From the NCBI RefSeq assembly GCF_019602855.1, contig NZ_CP080767.1, positions 2,666,001 to 2,730,000 of the forward strand: a DNA stretch of 64,000 nt, read 5' to 3'. Within the stretch, counting starts at the first letter, position 1, and each line of letters opens with the position of its first letter. The position numbers and the translations under genes were made by a program. Source of the DNA: Cupriavidus pinatubonensis (GTDB lineage Bacteria > Pseudomonadota > Gammaproteobacteria > Burkholderiales > Burkholderiaceae). Positions 29,073 through 37,756 of the stretch are shown piece after piece. The notes beneath the pieces are model-generated. The model was not told the origin of the DNA. It saw nothing but the letters and a program-made list of their open reading frames with translations, and did not search any database.

Positions 29073-29750
29073 ATGAAGCTCGCTCTCGATCACCTCGTCA
29101 TCGCCGCCCAGACGCTCGACGCCGGCACGGAGTACGTCGCCGACGCGCTAGGCATCGCCCCTCAGGGAGGCGGCGCCCATGCGGCCATGGGCACGCATAA
29201 CCGCGTGCTGGGCCTGTTCGGCGGCATGTATCTCGAGGTGATTGCTGTCGATCCCGATGCCTCGGCGCCGCAACGTCCGCGCTGGTTCGGGCTCGATAGC
29301 GACAGCGTGCGCGAACGTCTGCAGGCCGGACCCTGCCTGCTGCACTGGGCGGCCCGCGTCGAGCGGCCCGCCGACCTGTCGCGCTGGCAAGCGCAGTATC
29401 CCGACCGGATCGCCCGGGTCATTCCGATGCAGCGCGGCGACCTGCGCTGGCGCATCACAGTGCCGGAAGACGGCAGCCTGCCCGCGTGGCAAGGCGAAGC
29501 TGCGAGCGCCGGCGGCGGCCTGCTGCCGAGCCTGATCCAGTGGGATGTGTCCCCGCATCCGGGCGCGATCCTGCCGCGGCAGGATCTGGCGCTGCGCAAG
29601 CTCACCGGCCGTCATCCGAATGCCGAACTGCTGCGCCAGGGCCTGGCGTGGCTCGGCGCAGAGCCGTTGATCACGATAGAGCAGGCCGACGGCCCGCCAG
29701 TGCTTATCGCCGAAATCGAAACGCCGCAGGGCATCCGCACCCTGCGCTAG
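29073..29750 (+). CDS. VOC family protein (glyoxalase-like domain)
   Basis: 225-aa protein of the glyoxalase_3-like (PF13468) type. 'LALDHLVIAAQTLDAGTEYV' carries the first metal-type His, and 'GTHNRVLGLFGGMYLEVIAV' the conserved central strand with a possible second ligand Glu. The family includes dioxygenases, lyases and binding proteins, so the reaction is unknown. It is the first gene of the plus-strand run opposite mocR. Confidence 0.8.
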   Translation: MKLALDHLVIAAQTLDAGTEYVADALGIAPQGGGAHAAMGTHNRVLGLFGGMYLEVIAVDPDASAPQRPRWFGLDSDSVRERLQAGPCLLHWAARVERPADLSRWQAQYPDRIARVIPMQRGDLRWRITVPEDGSLPAWQGEAASAGGGLLPSLIQWDVSPHPGAILPRQDLALRKLTGRHPNAELLRQGLAWLGAEPLITIEQADGPPVLIAEIETPQGIRTLR

Positions 29751-29792
29751 AACCCGACATCAACAAGAACAAGACCACGGAGACACCCACCG

Positions 29793-30506
29793 ATGACCGT
29801 CACCCGCAAACGCTTCGACGACGATCCCTATCTCGACCATTGCAGCGCCACGGTGCTGGCAGTGAGCGATGCCGGCATCGAACTCGACGAGACCATCTGC
29901 TATGCGCGCAGCGGCGGCCAGGCCGGCGACACGGCCACGCTGACGCTGGAGGACGGGCGCACCATGTCGATTACCGACACCGTCTACGCCGACGACCGCG
30001 CCCGCATTCTGCATGTCCCCGCGGAAGGCACGGCGCTGCCGCGCGTAGGCGAGCGTGTCACGGTCACGATCGACTGGGAGCGACGCCACCGGCTGATGCG
30101 CCTGCACACCTGCCTGCACCTGCTGGGCTCGCTGATCCCCGTGCCTGTGACGGGCTGCGGTATCTCGCCGGATTCGGCACGTATCGATTTCGACCTGCCC
30201 GAATCGACGCTCGACAAGGCCGTGCTGACCGAGCAGCTCAACGCGCTGATCCGCGCCAATACGGCCGTGCGCGTTACGCTGATCACGCCGCAGGAACTGG
30301 CCGCACAGCCGGAACTCGTGCGCACCATCGGCGCCGCGCCGCCGGCCGGTACCAGCAGCATCCGCATCATCGAGATTCCGGGTGTCGACCGCCAGCCTTG
30401 TGGCGGCACGCATGTGGCCAACACCAGCGAGATCGGCGCTGTGGTGGTGACCAAGATCGAGAAAAAAAGCCGCACCAACCGGCGCGTGGTCGTCAATTTC
30501 GCCTGA
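29793..30506 (+). CDS. Alanyl-tRNA editing protein (AlaX type)
   Basis: 237-aa free-standing editing domain homologous to the AlaRS editing region, expected to hydrolyse Ser-tRNA(Ala) or Gly-tRNA(Ala). Zinc ligands are His105, His109 ('RLHTCLHLL') and Cys203, His207 ('QPCGGTHVAN'). 'CYARSGGQAGDTATL' is the family's N-terminal signature. It lies 42 bp after the VOC gene. Its presence in an operon with exporters and RidA suggests protection against a misactivated amino acid such as serine. Confidence 0.92.
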   Translation: MTVTRKRFDDDPYLDHCSATVLAVSDAGIELDETICYARSGGQAGDTATLTLEDGRTMSITDTVYADDRARILHVPAEGTALPRVGERVTVTIDWERRHRLMRLHTCLHLLGSLIPVPVTGCGISPDSARIDFDLPESTLDKAVLTEQLNALIRANTAVRVTLITPQELAAQPELVRTIGAAPPAGTSSIRIIEIPGVDRQPCGGTHVANTSEIGAVVVTKIEKKSRTNRRVVVNFA

Positions 30507-30511
30507 CCGCC

Positions 30512-31150
30512 ATGACCGGAGATTTCCTGACCGGCCTGTCGGCCGCGCAATTCCTTGCACTGGTTACGCTGCTGGCGGTGGGTTCGTTCACGCCCGGGCC
30601 TAACACCACGATCGCGGCGGTGACAGGCGCGAATTTCGGCCTGCGCGCAACGCTGCCCCATTGCGTGGGCGTGGCGTTCGGCTTTGCCAGCATCCTCGCG
30701 TTGTGCGCCGTTGGTGTCGGCGCGCTGATCCTGAGCACTCCGGCACTGGCCACCATCGTGCATATGGCCGGCGTGGGTTACCTGTTGTGGCTTGCGGCAA
30801 AGCTCGCGCGCAGCACGGTGCTGGCGGAGAAACAGGTGCTGCGTCCGCTCAATGTGTGGCAGTCGGCCGTGCTGCAGTACGCCAACATCAAGGCCTGGAT
30901 GATGGCACTCGCCACCGCGGCGTCGTACATGGCCGGCGCCCCATCGCCCGCGCAGCGCGTGCTGCTGGTGTGCACGACGTTCGGCATGTTCGGCTTCGTC
31001 AGCAATAGCGTGTACGGCGTGCTCGGGGCATCGCTGCGGCAATGGCTGATGCAGGGCAACCGCGTGCGCTGGTTCAACCGTGCCATGGGGCTGGCGTTGG
31101 CGCTGACTGCCGTGTGGATTGCCGTCAGCGTGCGCCCCGCTGCAGCCTGA
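30512..31150 (+). CDS. LysE/RhtB family amino acid exporter
   Basis: 212-aa membrane protein with about six transmembrane helices. 'VGSFTPGPNTTIAAVTGANFG' is the LysE signature, and 'VLQYANIKAWMMAL' is the conserved second-half motif. Substrates in this family are amino acids and derivatives (lysine, homoserine lactone, threonine, cysteine). It starts 5 bp after the alaX stop, so is co-transcribed. Confidence 0.9.
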   Translation: MTGDFLTGLSAAQFLALVTLLAVGSFTPGPNTTIAAVTGANFGLRATLPHCVGVAFGFASILALCAVGVGALILSTPALATIVHMAGVGYLLWLAAKLARSTVLAEKQVLRPLNVWQSAVLQYANIKAWMMALATAASYMAGAPSPAQRVLLVCTTFGMFGFVSNSVYGVLGASLRQWLMQGNRVRWFNRAMGLALALTAVWIAVSVRPAAA

Positions 31151-31175
31151 TCCGACTCTCGTCGCCGACACGACC

Positions 31176-32168
31176 ATGACTGCTTCGCACATCAACACCA
31201 CCTCGCACCCGCCGCATTCCGGCGGCATGCTGCTCGGCTTCATCGGCGTAGCCATCTTCAGCCAGACGCTGCCGTTCACGCGCATGGCCGTGGCCGAACT
31301 CGACGCCACCTTTGTCGCCTTGGCCCGCGCCGTGATTGCCGCCGTGCTGGCGCTGGCACTGCTCGGCATGCGCGGCGCGCTGGACGCCAAGCGCCGTCCG
31401 CGCGGAACCCAATGGGCCCGGCTTGCGGTGACGGCGCTGGGCGTGGTGGTCGGTTTCCCGGTGTTCTCATCGCTGGCCATGCGTGAGGTACCGTCGAGCC
31501 ATGGCGCCATCGTGATCGGCCTGCTGCCGCTTGCCACCGCGGTGTTCGCCGCATGGTTCGGGCGCGAACGGCCATCCGTGGCTTTCTGGCTGTCGGCCGT
31601 CGCCGGCAGCGCGCTCGTCATCGGCTTTGCCGTATGGCAGGGTGCGGGTGCACTGCAGCATGCGGACTGGTATCTGTTCGGCGCCGTGTTGCTGGGCGCG
31701 CTCGGCTATGCCGAAGGTGGCAAGCTGTCGCGTGAACTCGGCGGACTTGAAACCATCAGCTGGGCGTTGGTGGTGTCGCTGCCGGTGCTGCTGCCCGTGG
31801 TCGGCTGGCTCGGCTGGCGCGACAGCGCCGCGCTTGCCGCCGCGTCGCCACGCGCCTGGCTGGGCATGGCCTATGTGTCGGTGTTCTCGATGTTCATCGG
31901 CTTCCTGTTCTGGTACGCGGGGCTGGCAAAAGGCGGCGTGGCGCGTGTCGGGCAGATACAATTGCTGCAGCCGTTCCTGACGCTCGCGGGCGGCGCCGTG
32001 CTGCTGGCCGAGCCGCTCGACCCCGCCACCATCGCCTTCGCGGTGGCCGTGATTGCCGTGGTGGCCCTGGGCCGCCGCGCCGCCGTGCAACAAGCGGCCC
32101 CCATGACAAATGCGGGCACCGGACCCGCTGCGAAAACTACCCCCGTCCTCACCGAACGCCCTCACTGA
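31176..32168 (+). CDS. EamA/DMT family transporter
   Basis: 330-aa inner-membrane protein with about ten helices in two EamA repeats ('LLGFIGVAIFSQTLPFTRMA', 'SVFSMFIGFLFWYAGLAKGG', 'QLLQPFLTLAGGAVLLAEPL'). EamA proteins export amino acids and metabolites such as cysteine or threonine. The frame opens 19 codons upstream inside lysE, but the ATG at 31176 is 25 bp after lysE and precedes the first helix. It is the second exporter in the operon. A Thr/Pro-rich tail follows the last helix. Confidence 0.88.
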   Translation: MTASHINTTSHPPHSGGMLLGFIGVAIFSQTLPFTRMAVAELDATFVALARAVIAAVLALALLGMRGALDAKRRPRGTQWARLAVTALGVVVGFPVFSSLAMREVPSSHGAIVIGLLPLATAVFAAWFGRERPSVAFWLSAVAGSALVIGFAVWQGAGALQHADWYLFGAVLLGALGYAEGGKLSRELGGLETISWALVVSLPVLLPVVGWLGWRDSAALAAASPRAWLGMAYVSVFSMFIGFLFWYAGLAKGGVARVGQIQLLQPFLTLAGGAVLLAEPLDPATIAFAVAVIAVVALGRRAAVQQAAPMTNAGTGPAAKTTPVLTERPH

Positions 32169-32179
32169 CAGGAGATCAC

Positions 32180-32635
32180 ATGTCCGTTTATGACACCCTT
32201 GCACGCCTCGGCGTGGAACTGCCCACCGCCGGCGCCCCTGCCGCCGCCTACGTCATGGCCGCGCAGACCGGCAATACCGTTTTCCTGTCGGGCCACATCG
32301 CCCGCAAGGACGGCAAGGTATGGGCTGGCAAGCTGGGCAAGGACATCGACACCGAGTCCGGCAAGGCCGCCGCACGTTTGATCGCGATCGACCTGCTGGC
32401 CACGCTGCACGCGCATATTGGCGACCTGAACCGCGTCACGCGCATCGTCAAGGTGATGAGCCTCGTGAACTCGACGCAGGAATACACCGAACAGCATCTG
32501 GTCACGAACGGTTGTTCGGAATTCCTGGCTGAAGTGTTCGGTGACAAGGGCAAGCACGCACGCAGCGCGTTCGGCGTCGCGCAGATTCCGCTCGGCGCCT
32601 GCGTCGAGATCGAGATGATCGTCGAAGTGAACTGA
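32180..32635 (+). CDS. RidA family (YjgF/YER057c) protein
   Basis: 151-aa trimeric enamine/imine deaminase family member. 'NTVFLSGHIARKDGKVWAGK' and 'ARSAFGVAQIPLGACVEIEM' are family motifs; Arg128 sits at the position of the catalytic Arg105 of RidA. It would remove 2-aminoacrylate or related imines made by PLP enzymes acting on serine, cysteine or threonine. AGGAG precedes its ATG, 11 bp after the EamA stop. Nearest type is the slightly longer YjgH/Rid2-like group. Confidence 0.9.
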   Translation: MSVYDTLARLGVELPTAGAPAAAYVMAAQTGNTVFLSGHIARKDGKVWAGKLGKDIDTESGKAAARLIAIDLLATLHAHIGDLNRVTRIVKVMSLVNSTQEYTEQHLVTNGCSEFLAEVFGDKGKHARSAFGVAQIPLGACVEIEMIVEVN

Positions 32636-32652
32636 CGGACGGCCGTTCCGCC

Positions 32653-32982
32653 ATGCGCATCGACAACCTGCCTTTCGGCACGACCGACTGGTCCGCCGTC
32701 GAGCCCACGCGCCATCCCGGCGAACGGGGCGAGGCGCTGTGGCGCACGCGCCAGTTCGGCGATATCCGGGTGCGGATGGTCGAGTATTCGGCCGGCTACC
32801 TCGCGGACCACTGGTGCACCAAGGGGCATATCCTGTTCGTGCTGGATGGCGAACTGCATACCGAGCTGGAAGACGGACGCCAGTTCGTGCTCCGCGCCGG
32901 CACGAGTTATCAGGTGGCTGACCAGGCGGAACCGCACCGATCGTCCACGCCGACTGGTGCGAGACTATTTATCGTTGACTGA
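32653..32982 (+). CDS. Cupin-fold protein with DHWC motif
   Basis: 109-aa single cupin. 'YLADHWCTKGHILFVLDGEL' contains the Asp-His-Trp-Cys signature of the family named 'DHCW motif cupin', and 'GTSYQVADQAEPHRS' supplies a later His. The function of this family is unknown; the His/Cys cluster could hold a metal. It is 17 bp after ridA in the same run. Confidence 0.8.
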   Translation: MRIDNLPFGTTDWSAVEPTRHPGERGEALWRTRQFGDIRVRMVEYSAGYLADHWCTKGHILFVLDGELHTELEDGRQFVLRAGTSYQVADQAEPHRSSTPTGARLFIVD

Positions 32983-33025
32983 GCCGCCCGCCAGGCGGCT
33001 CTCCCCCAGAGAAAAGAGAAACATC

Positions 33026-34210
33026 ATGACATGGGCCATCTCCCGCCGGGCGCAGCAACTGACCAGCTCGGCCATCCGCGAAATCCTGAAGGTCACCGAG
33101 CGTCCGGAAGTCATTTCGTTCGCCGGCGGCCTCCCCTCGCCGGCGTCGTTCCCGGTCGCGGCCATGGAGGCGGCGACGGCCCGTGTATTTGCCGACAATC
33201 CGGCCGCCGCGTTGCAGTACGCCGCCACCGAAGGCTACCTGCCGCTGCGCGAGTTCATCGCCAAGCGCCATAACGTTGGCGTGGAGCGCGTGCTGATCAC
33301 CACCGGTTCGCAGCAGGCGCTGGACCTGATCGCCAAGGTGCTGATCGATCCGGGCAGCAAGGTGCTCGTGGAAACGCCGAGCTACCTTGGCGCGCTGCAG
33401 GCGTTCTCGCTGTTCGAGCCGGAGTTCACGTCGGTGCCCACGGACGAGAAAGGCCTGCAGCCGGAAGCCCTGACCGCCGCGCTGACCGCTGGCGCACGCT
33501 TCCTGTACGCGCTGCCCAACTTCCAGAACCCGACCGGCCGCCGCCTGCCGCTGGAGCGCCGCCAGGCGCTGGTGGCGCGCGCCAAGGAACTGGGCGTGTT
33601 GATCGTGGAAGACGATCCCTACGGCGAACTGAGCTACACCGGCGACCAGCTGCCGACGCTGCTGTCGATGAACCCCGACGGCGTGATCTACATGGGCTCG
33701 TTCTCGAAGATCCTGGCACCGGGCCTGCGGCTCGGCTTCGTGATTGCGCCGCCGGAACTGCATTTCAAGCTGTGCCAGGCCAAGCAGGCTTCTGACCTGC
33801 ACACCCCTACCTTTACGCAGCGCGTGGCCTACGAGACCGTGCGGGATGGGCTCCTCGAGCGCCACATACCGACCATCCGCGAGCTGTACGGAAAGCAATG
33901 CAAAGTCATGCTCGACGCGCTGGCGCGCCACATGCCCGAAGGCGTAAGCTGGAATGCACCCGAAGGCGGCATGTTCATCTGGGTGCAGCTGCCGCAGGGC
34001 CTGGACAGCATGGCTATCCTGGAAGAAGCGGTGAAACGCAATGTGGCCTATGTGCCGGGCGCGCCGTTCTATGCCAGCAACCCGCAACGCAATACGCTGC
34101 GCCTGGCGTTTGTCACGGTGCCGCCGGAACGCATCGAGCAGGGTGTGGCAATCCTCGGCACGCTGTTCCGCGAAGCCATCACTGCGGCATCGCAGGCCCG
34201 CGCTGCCTGA
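33026..34210 (+). CDS. PLP-dependent aminotransferase (2-aminoadipate/LysN-like, class I)
   Basis: 394-aa fold type I aminotransferase. 'VISFAGGLPSPASFPV' and 'AALQYAATEGYLPLREFI' are typical of the LysN/MocR-domain group, 'LPNFQNPTGRRLPLERR' binds PLP, and the Schiff-base lysine is in 'YMGSFSKILAPGLRLGFV'. The start at 33026 begins at the conserved N-terminus. It is the last gene of the tight run (43 bp after the cupin). Its substrate is unknown and is probably also the amino acid sensed by MocR. Confidence 0.9.
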   Translation: MTWAISRRAQQLTSSAIREILKVTERPEVISFAGGLPSPASFPVAAMEAATARVFADNPAAALQYAATEGYLPLREFIAKRHNVGVERVLITTGSQQALDLIAKVLIDPGSKVLVETPSYLGALQAFSLFEPEFTSVPTDEKGLQPEALTAALTAGARFLYALPNFQNPTGRRLPLERRQALVARAKELGVLIVEDDPYGELSYTGDQLPTLLSMNPDGVIYMGSFSKILAPGLRLGFVIAPPELHFKLCQAKQASDLHTPTFTQRVAYETVRDGLLERHIPTIRELYGKQCKVMLDALARHMPEGVSWNAPEGGMFIWVQLPQGLDSMAILEEAVKRNVAYVPGAPFYASNPQRNTLRLAFVTVPPERIEQGVAILGTLFREAITAASQARAA

Positions 34211-34212
34211 AA

Positions 34213-34264
34213 TACCACACTGAGATGCCACACTGAGGTGTAACACTGCAGTGCAACAATGAGG
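34213..34264 (+). repeat. Four imperfect tandem copies of a 13-bp repeat
   Basis: Units 34213-34225, 34226-34238, 34239-34251 and 34252-34264 follow the pattern T-R/G-N-CACACTGAG-R; the first two differ at 3 positions and the others diverge further. They start 2 bp after the aminotransferase stop and end 37 bp before the GST start. Could be a minisatellite, a mRNA element or an array of protein sites. Confidence 0.75.
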
Positions 34265-34301
34265 CGAAACAGCCAACGCAAAAGATCAGGGGAGAGTCTT
34301 C

Positions 34302-34946
34302 ATGCTGCGGATCTGGGGTCGACTGTCGTCGATCAACGTACAGAAAGTGGTCTGGTGTGCGCGCGAACTGCACCTGGACCATGAACGCGTGGACATCGGC
34401 GTCAGCCAGGGCGACCTGGACACCGAGGCCTATGTCCGCCTGAACCCCAACCGGCAGATCCCGGTGATCGAGGATTTCCGGGGCACGGACGTGGGCGGCG
34501 AGCCCTTCGTGCTGTGGGAATCCAATGCCATCGTGCGCTACCTGTGCGCGCAGTACGGCGAGGGCACGCTGTGGCCCGAAGACGTCAAGGCGCGCGCATC
34601 GGCCGACCGCTGGATGGACTGGCAGACCACCACCTTCAGCCCGGCCATGGTCACTGCGTTCCTGAACATGGTTCGCGTCCCGGCCGAACAGCGCGACGAG
34701 GCCGCGATTGCCGCATCGTGCAAGCGCACCGAACCGCTGGCCGCGCTGCTCGACAAGGCGCTGGCCGGCCGCGAGTTCATCGGCGGCGACCGCTTCACGA
34801 TGGCGGATATTTCGCTGGCCTGCGCGGCGCACCGCTGGATGGGCACGCCGGTTCCACATGAGCCGCGTCCTGACCTGGAGCGCTGGCTGGCTGCCATGCG
34901 CGCCCGGCCTGCGGCGGGCGGCATCCTGGAACTGCCGCTGCGTTGA
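34302..34946 (+). CDS. Glutathione S-transferase
   Basis: 214-aa cytosolic GST. The N-terminal thioredoxin-like domain has 'GRLSSINVQKVVWCARELHL' (catalytic Ser/Asn region), 'LNPNRQIPVIEDF' (cis-Pro) and 'WESNAIVRYLCAQYG' (glutathione Glu/Ser). The helical domain has 'GGDRFTMADISLACAAHRW'. It follows the repeat tract and may be the last gene of the MocR-linked run or an independent unit. Confidence 0.92.
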   Translation: MLRIWGRLSSINVQKVVWCARELHLDHERVDIGVSQGDLDTEAYVRLNPNRQIPVIEDFRGTDVGGEPFVLWESNAIVRYLCAQYGEGTLWPEDVKARASADRWMDWQTTTFSPAMVTAFLNMVRVPAEQRDEAAIAASCKRTEPLAALLDKALAGREFIGGDRFTMADISLACAAHRWMGTPVPHEPRPDLERWLAAMRARPAAGGILELPLR

Positions 34947-34967
34947 CGACGCGGCGGCAAGCCTGCC

Positions 34968-35615
34968 TCACTTAGCGGCGCGCGATCCCGACGCCGCCGT
35001 GAACACACCCAGTCCGATGAAGGCAGCGGCCGTCAGGTAGCGGCCCGCCGCACGCGCGCGACCCGCGCGGCGCAGTGCCGGCATGACGGCAGCTGCGGCG
35101 GTCACGTAGCAGATGTCGGTACTGGCCGCGATCAGCACGAAGCCGATGCCCAGCGCAAGGCTCTGCGCCAGCGCGGAGCCGGCCGGGTTCATGAACTGCG
35201 GCAGGAAAGCGGCAAAGAAAATGGCCGTCTTGGGATTGAGCAAGGCTACCACGAAGCCATCGCGGAGCACCTGGCGCAATGGCCGTGCCGGCGGCGGCGT
35301 GTCCGTGGCGACCGCCGGCGCTGCACGCAAGGTACGGATGCCAAGCCAGATCAGGTACGCGGCCCCCGCGTACTTCACCACCGTAAAGGCCAGCGCCGAG
35401 ACCGAAAACAAGACCGCCAGCCCGAGCGCCGCGCCGGCCGCGTTACCCAGGTTGCCCAGCGCTACGGCGCCGACCGACGCCAGCCCCGCGCGACGTCCCT
35501 GCGCGAGCGTGCGCGTCACGATATAGACCACGGCGGGTCCCGGCGTTACCGCCAGCGCAAGGCTGGCCAGCACGAATGCGCCGAGCAGTGGCCAGGGAGG
35601 AAGGAATTCGGGCAT
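34968..35615 (-). CDS. LysE family translocator
   Basis: 215-aa membrane exporter with about six helices. 'LAVTPGPAVVYIVTRTLAQGRR' and 'LRDGFVVALLNPKTAIFFAAF' (split) are the LysE/RhtB signatures. AGGAG precedes the ATG at 35615; the frame is open for 26 further upstream codons that look non-coding. It converges with the GST gene and diverges from lctP. It belongs to a different subgroup from the exporter at 30.5 kb. Confidence 0.9.
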   Translation of the reverse strand: MPEFLPPWPLLGAFVLASLALAVTPGPAVVYIVTRTLAQGRRAGLASVGAVALGNLGNAAGAALGLAVLFSVSALAFTVVKYAGAAYLIWLGIRTLRAAPAVATDTPPPARPLRQVLRDGFVVALLNPKTAIFFAAFLPQFMNPAGSALAQSLALGIGFVLIAASTDICYVTAAAAVMPALRRAGRARAAGRYLTAAAFIGLGVFTAASGSRAAK

Positions 35616-35889
35616 GGGAGTCTCCTGCTTCTTTGTTTGTCGTTTTCGCGGTAATGCGGGAAACAGACTACGCAGCGCGTACACGGTTGCCAAGCAACAT
35701 TATGCGCATTGGCTCGCAGGCATACATTTCTAATAGGCGCCGTTTAGAGTACTCTGCCCCTAGGACAGCACGTGCGCCATGCTGCCCCCCAGGCAAACCC
35801 TGATCCCTGAATCCGCTTCATGTATGCCATGACGGGATTTAAGGTGGCGCTGCGGGAACCCATCCTTACAATCCTTGTTCGACTCGCGT

Positions 35890-35907
35890 GTGCGGTTGAC
35901 GCCGCAC
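35890..35907. promoter_or_regulatory. Dyad over a possible -35 box upstream of the lactate permease
   Basis: The 375-bp spacer 35616-35990 holds no gene. GTGCGG-TTGACG-CCGCAC is a perfect 6-bp inverted repeat whose spacer is itself a -35-like TTGACG (35896-35901). TGTACA lies 18 bp downstream (35920-35925) as a poor -10. A regulator bound here could block lctP transcription. No other signal was recognised in this spacer. Confidence 0.35.
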
Positions 35908-35990
35908 GTCTGTACGCGTTGTACACCGGCAGCCCAGGGCACGTAGATCGCCCGGGACGCCCGAGCCAAACCTGAGGAGGATTATCAATC

Positions 35991-37667
35991 GTGTGGAGTC
36001 AAGTCTATGACCCGCTAGGCAATATGGCGCTGTCGACCATTGCTGCGGGTGTCCCGGTGGCCGTGCTGCTTGCAGCGCTGGCTTTCTTTCACATGCAGGC
36101 CCACCTGGCCGCCGGTCTGGCGCTGGTCGTGGGCGTCGTGGTTGCTGCAGCAGTCTTCGGCATGCCGGCAGCCATGGCTGGCAAGGCCGCGGGCCTCGGC
36201 ATCGTATCGGGTCTCTTCCCGATTGGGTGGATTGTCCTCAACATCATCTTTCTGCATCGGCTGACGACGCTGAACGGGTCATTCAAGGTCTTGCAGAACT
36301 CGATCTCCGGCGTGACCGAAGACCGTCGCCTGCAGCTGCTGCTGGTTGCCTTCAGCTTCGGCGCGTTTTTTGAAGGCGCGGCCGGCTTCGGCACGCCGGT
36401 GGCCGTGACCGGCGCCATCCTGATCGGCCTGGGCTTCTCGCCGCTGGCCGCCTCGGGCCTGGCGCTGATCGCCAACACCGCGCCGGTGGCCTTCGGCGCG
36501 CTCGGGGCCCCGATCATCGGGCTGTCGTCGGTGACGGGCATCGACCAGGTCACGCTGTCGGCCATGATCGGCCGCCAGTTGCCCTTCTTCTCGGTGCTGG
36601 TGCCGTTCTGGCTGATCTGGGCCTTTGCTGGCTTCCGCGGCATGCTCGCCATCTGGCCGGCGATCCTGGTCGCGGGCGTGACCTTCGCGGTGCCGCAGTT
36701 CCTGGTCTCGAATTTCCATGGCCCGTGGCTGGTGGACGTGATCTCGTCGCTAATCTCGATGGGCTGCCTGACGCTGTTCCTGAAGATCTGGCAACCGAAG
36801 GAAGTCTGGACGTCGACCAAGATCCTCGGCCGCCACGACGACTCCAAGGTCGACCACCCCGAGGCACTGGCCGCCGACGCCGCCGCCAGCGCCGCCTCGG
36901 CCGGCATCTCGGTCGCCAAGGCCTGGCTGCCGTGGATCATCCTGACCATCTTCGTGTTCGTCTGGGGCATCCCCGAGTTCAAGAAGTTCATGGATAACTT
37001 GTGGGCGTTCAAGTTCCCGATCCCGGGCCTGGACAAGGCAATCATCAAGCATCCGCCGGTCACGCCGAAAGAAATCGCCGAACCGGCGGTGTTCCTCTTC
37101 AACGTGCTGTCGATGGCCGGCACCGGCATCCTGGTCTCCGCCATTCTCGGCGGCCTGCTGATGGGCTACTCGGTGCCGCGTCTCGTCAAGGAATACTGGG
37201 AAACCATCAAGCTGACCAAGTTCTCGCTGCTGACCATCAGCGCGATGTTCGGCATCGGCTACCTGACCCGCTACTCCGGGCTGGATGCCACGCTGGGTCT
37301 CGCCTTCGCACAGACCGGCGTGCTCTACCCACTGTTCGGCACCATGCTGGGCTGGCTGGGCGTCGCGCTGACGGGCTCGGACACCGCGTCCAACGTGCTG
37401 TTCGGCGGCCTGCAGAAGACCACGGCCGAGCAGCTTGGCCTGTCGCCGGTGTTGATGGCCGCGGCCAACAGTTCAGGCGGCGTGATGGGCAAGATGATCG
37501 ACGCGCAGTCCATCGTGGTGGCCTCGACGGCCACCAAGTGGTATGGCCATGAGGGCGACATCCTGCGTTACGTGTTCTTCCATTCGATCGCGCTGGCGAT
37601 CCTGGTTGGGATCTTCGTCACGCTGCAGGCGTATGTGGAGCCGTTCACGCATATGGTCATTCATTAA
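35991..37667 (+). CDS. lldP: L-lactate permease (LctP/LldP family)
   Basis: 558-aa proton symporter for lactate (and often glycolate), with 12 or more helices. 'FSFGAFFEGAAGFGTPVAVT', 'LGAPIIGLSSVTGID', 'GWLGVALTGSDTASNVLFGG' and 'ANSSGGVMGKMIDAQSIVVA' are family hallmarks. The start is GTG at 35991, 10 nt after a GAGGAGG site. It is monocistronic with its own terminator; no lactate dehydrogenase gene is adjacent. Confidence 0.96.
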   Translation: MWSQVYDPLGNMALSTIAAGVPVAVLLAALAFFHMQAHLAAGLALVVGVVVAAAVFGMPAAMAGKAAGLGIVSGLFPIGWIVLNIIFLHRLTTLNGSFKVLQNSISGVTEDRRLQLLLVAFSFGAFFEGAAGFGTPVAVTGAILIGLGFSPLAASGLALIANTAPVAFGALGAPIIGLSSVTGIDQVTLSAMIGRQLPFFSVLVPFWLIWAFAGFRGMLAIWPAILVAGVTFAVPQFLVSNFHGPWLVDVISSLISMGCLTLFLKIWQPKEVWTSTKILGRHDDSKVDHPEALAADAAASAASAGISVAKAWLPWIILTIFVFVWGIPEFKKFMDNLWAFKFPIPGLDKAIIKHPPVTPKEIAEPAVFLFNVLSMAGTGILVSAILGGLLMGYSVPRLVKEYWETIKLTKFSLLTISAMFGIGYLTRYSGLDATLGLAFAQTGVLYPLFGTMLGWLGVALTGSDTASNVLFGGLQKTTAEQLGLSPVLMAAANSSGGVMGKMIDAQSIVVASTATKWYGHEGDILRYVFFHSIALAILVGIFVTLQAYVEPFTHMVIH

Positions 37668-37720
37668 CGAGCCACAACGAGCCGTCCCGCACACCAGGCG
37701 GGCGTTTCGCCTGCGCCATG

Positions 37721-37750
37721 CAGCCCCGCTCCCAGCGGGGCTGTTTTTTT
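37721..37750 (+). terminator. Intrinsic terminator of lldP
   Basis: Stem CAGCCCCGCT / AGCGGGGCTG with a 3-nt loop, followed by eight T. It lies 53 bp after the stop codon and just before the convergent chromate transporter gene. Confidence 0.9.
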
Positions 37751-37756
37751 GTCCGG

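Noticed and set aside
34213..34264. CRISPR array
   Set aside because: The repeats are 13 bp, imperfect and directly tandem with no spacers, and no cas gene is present.
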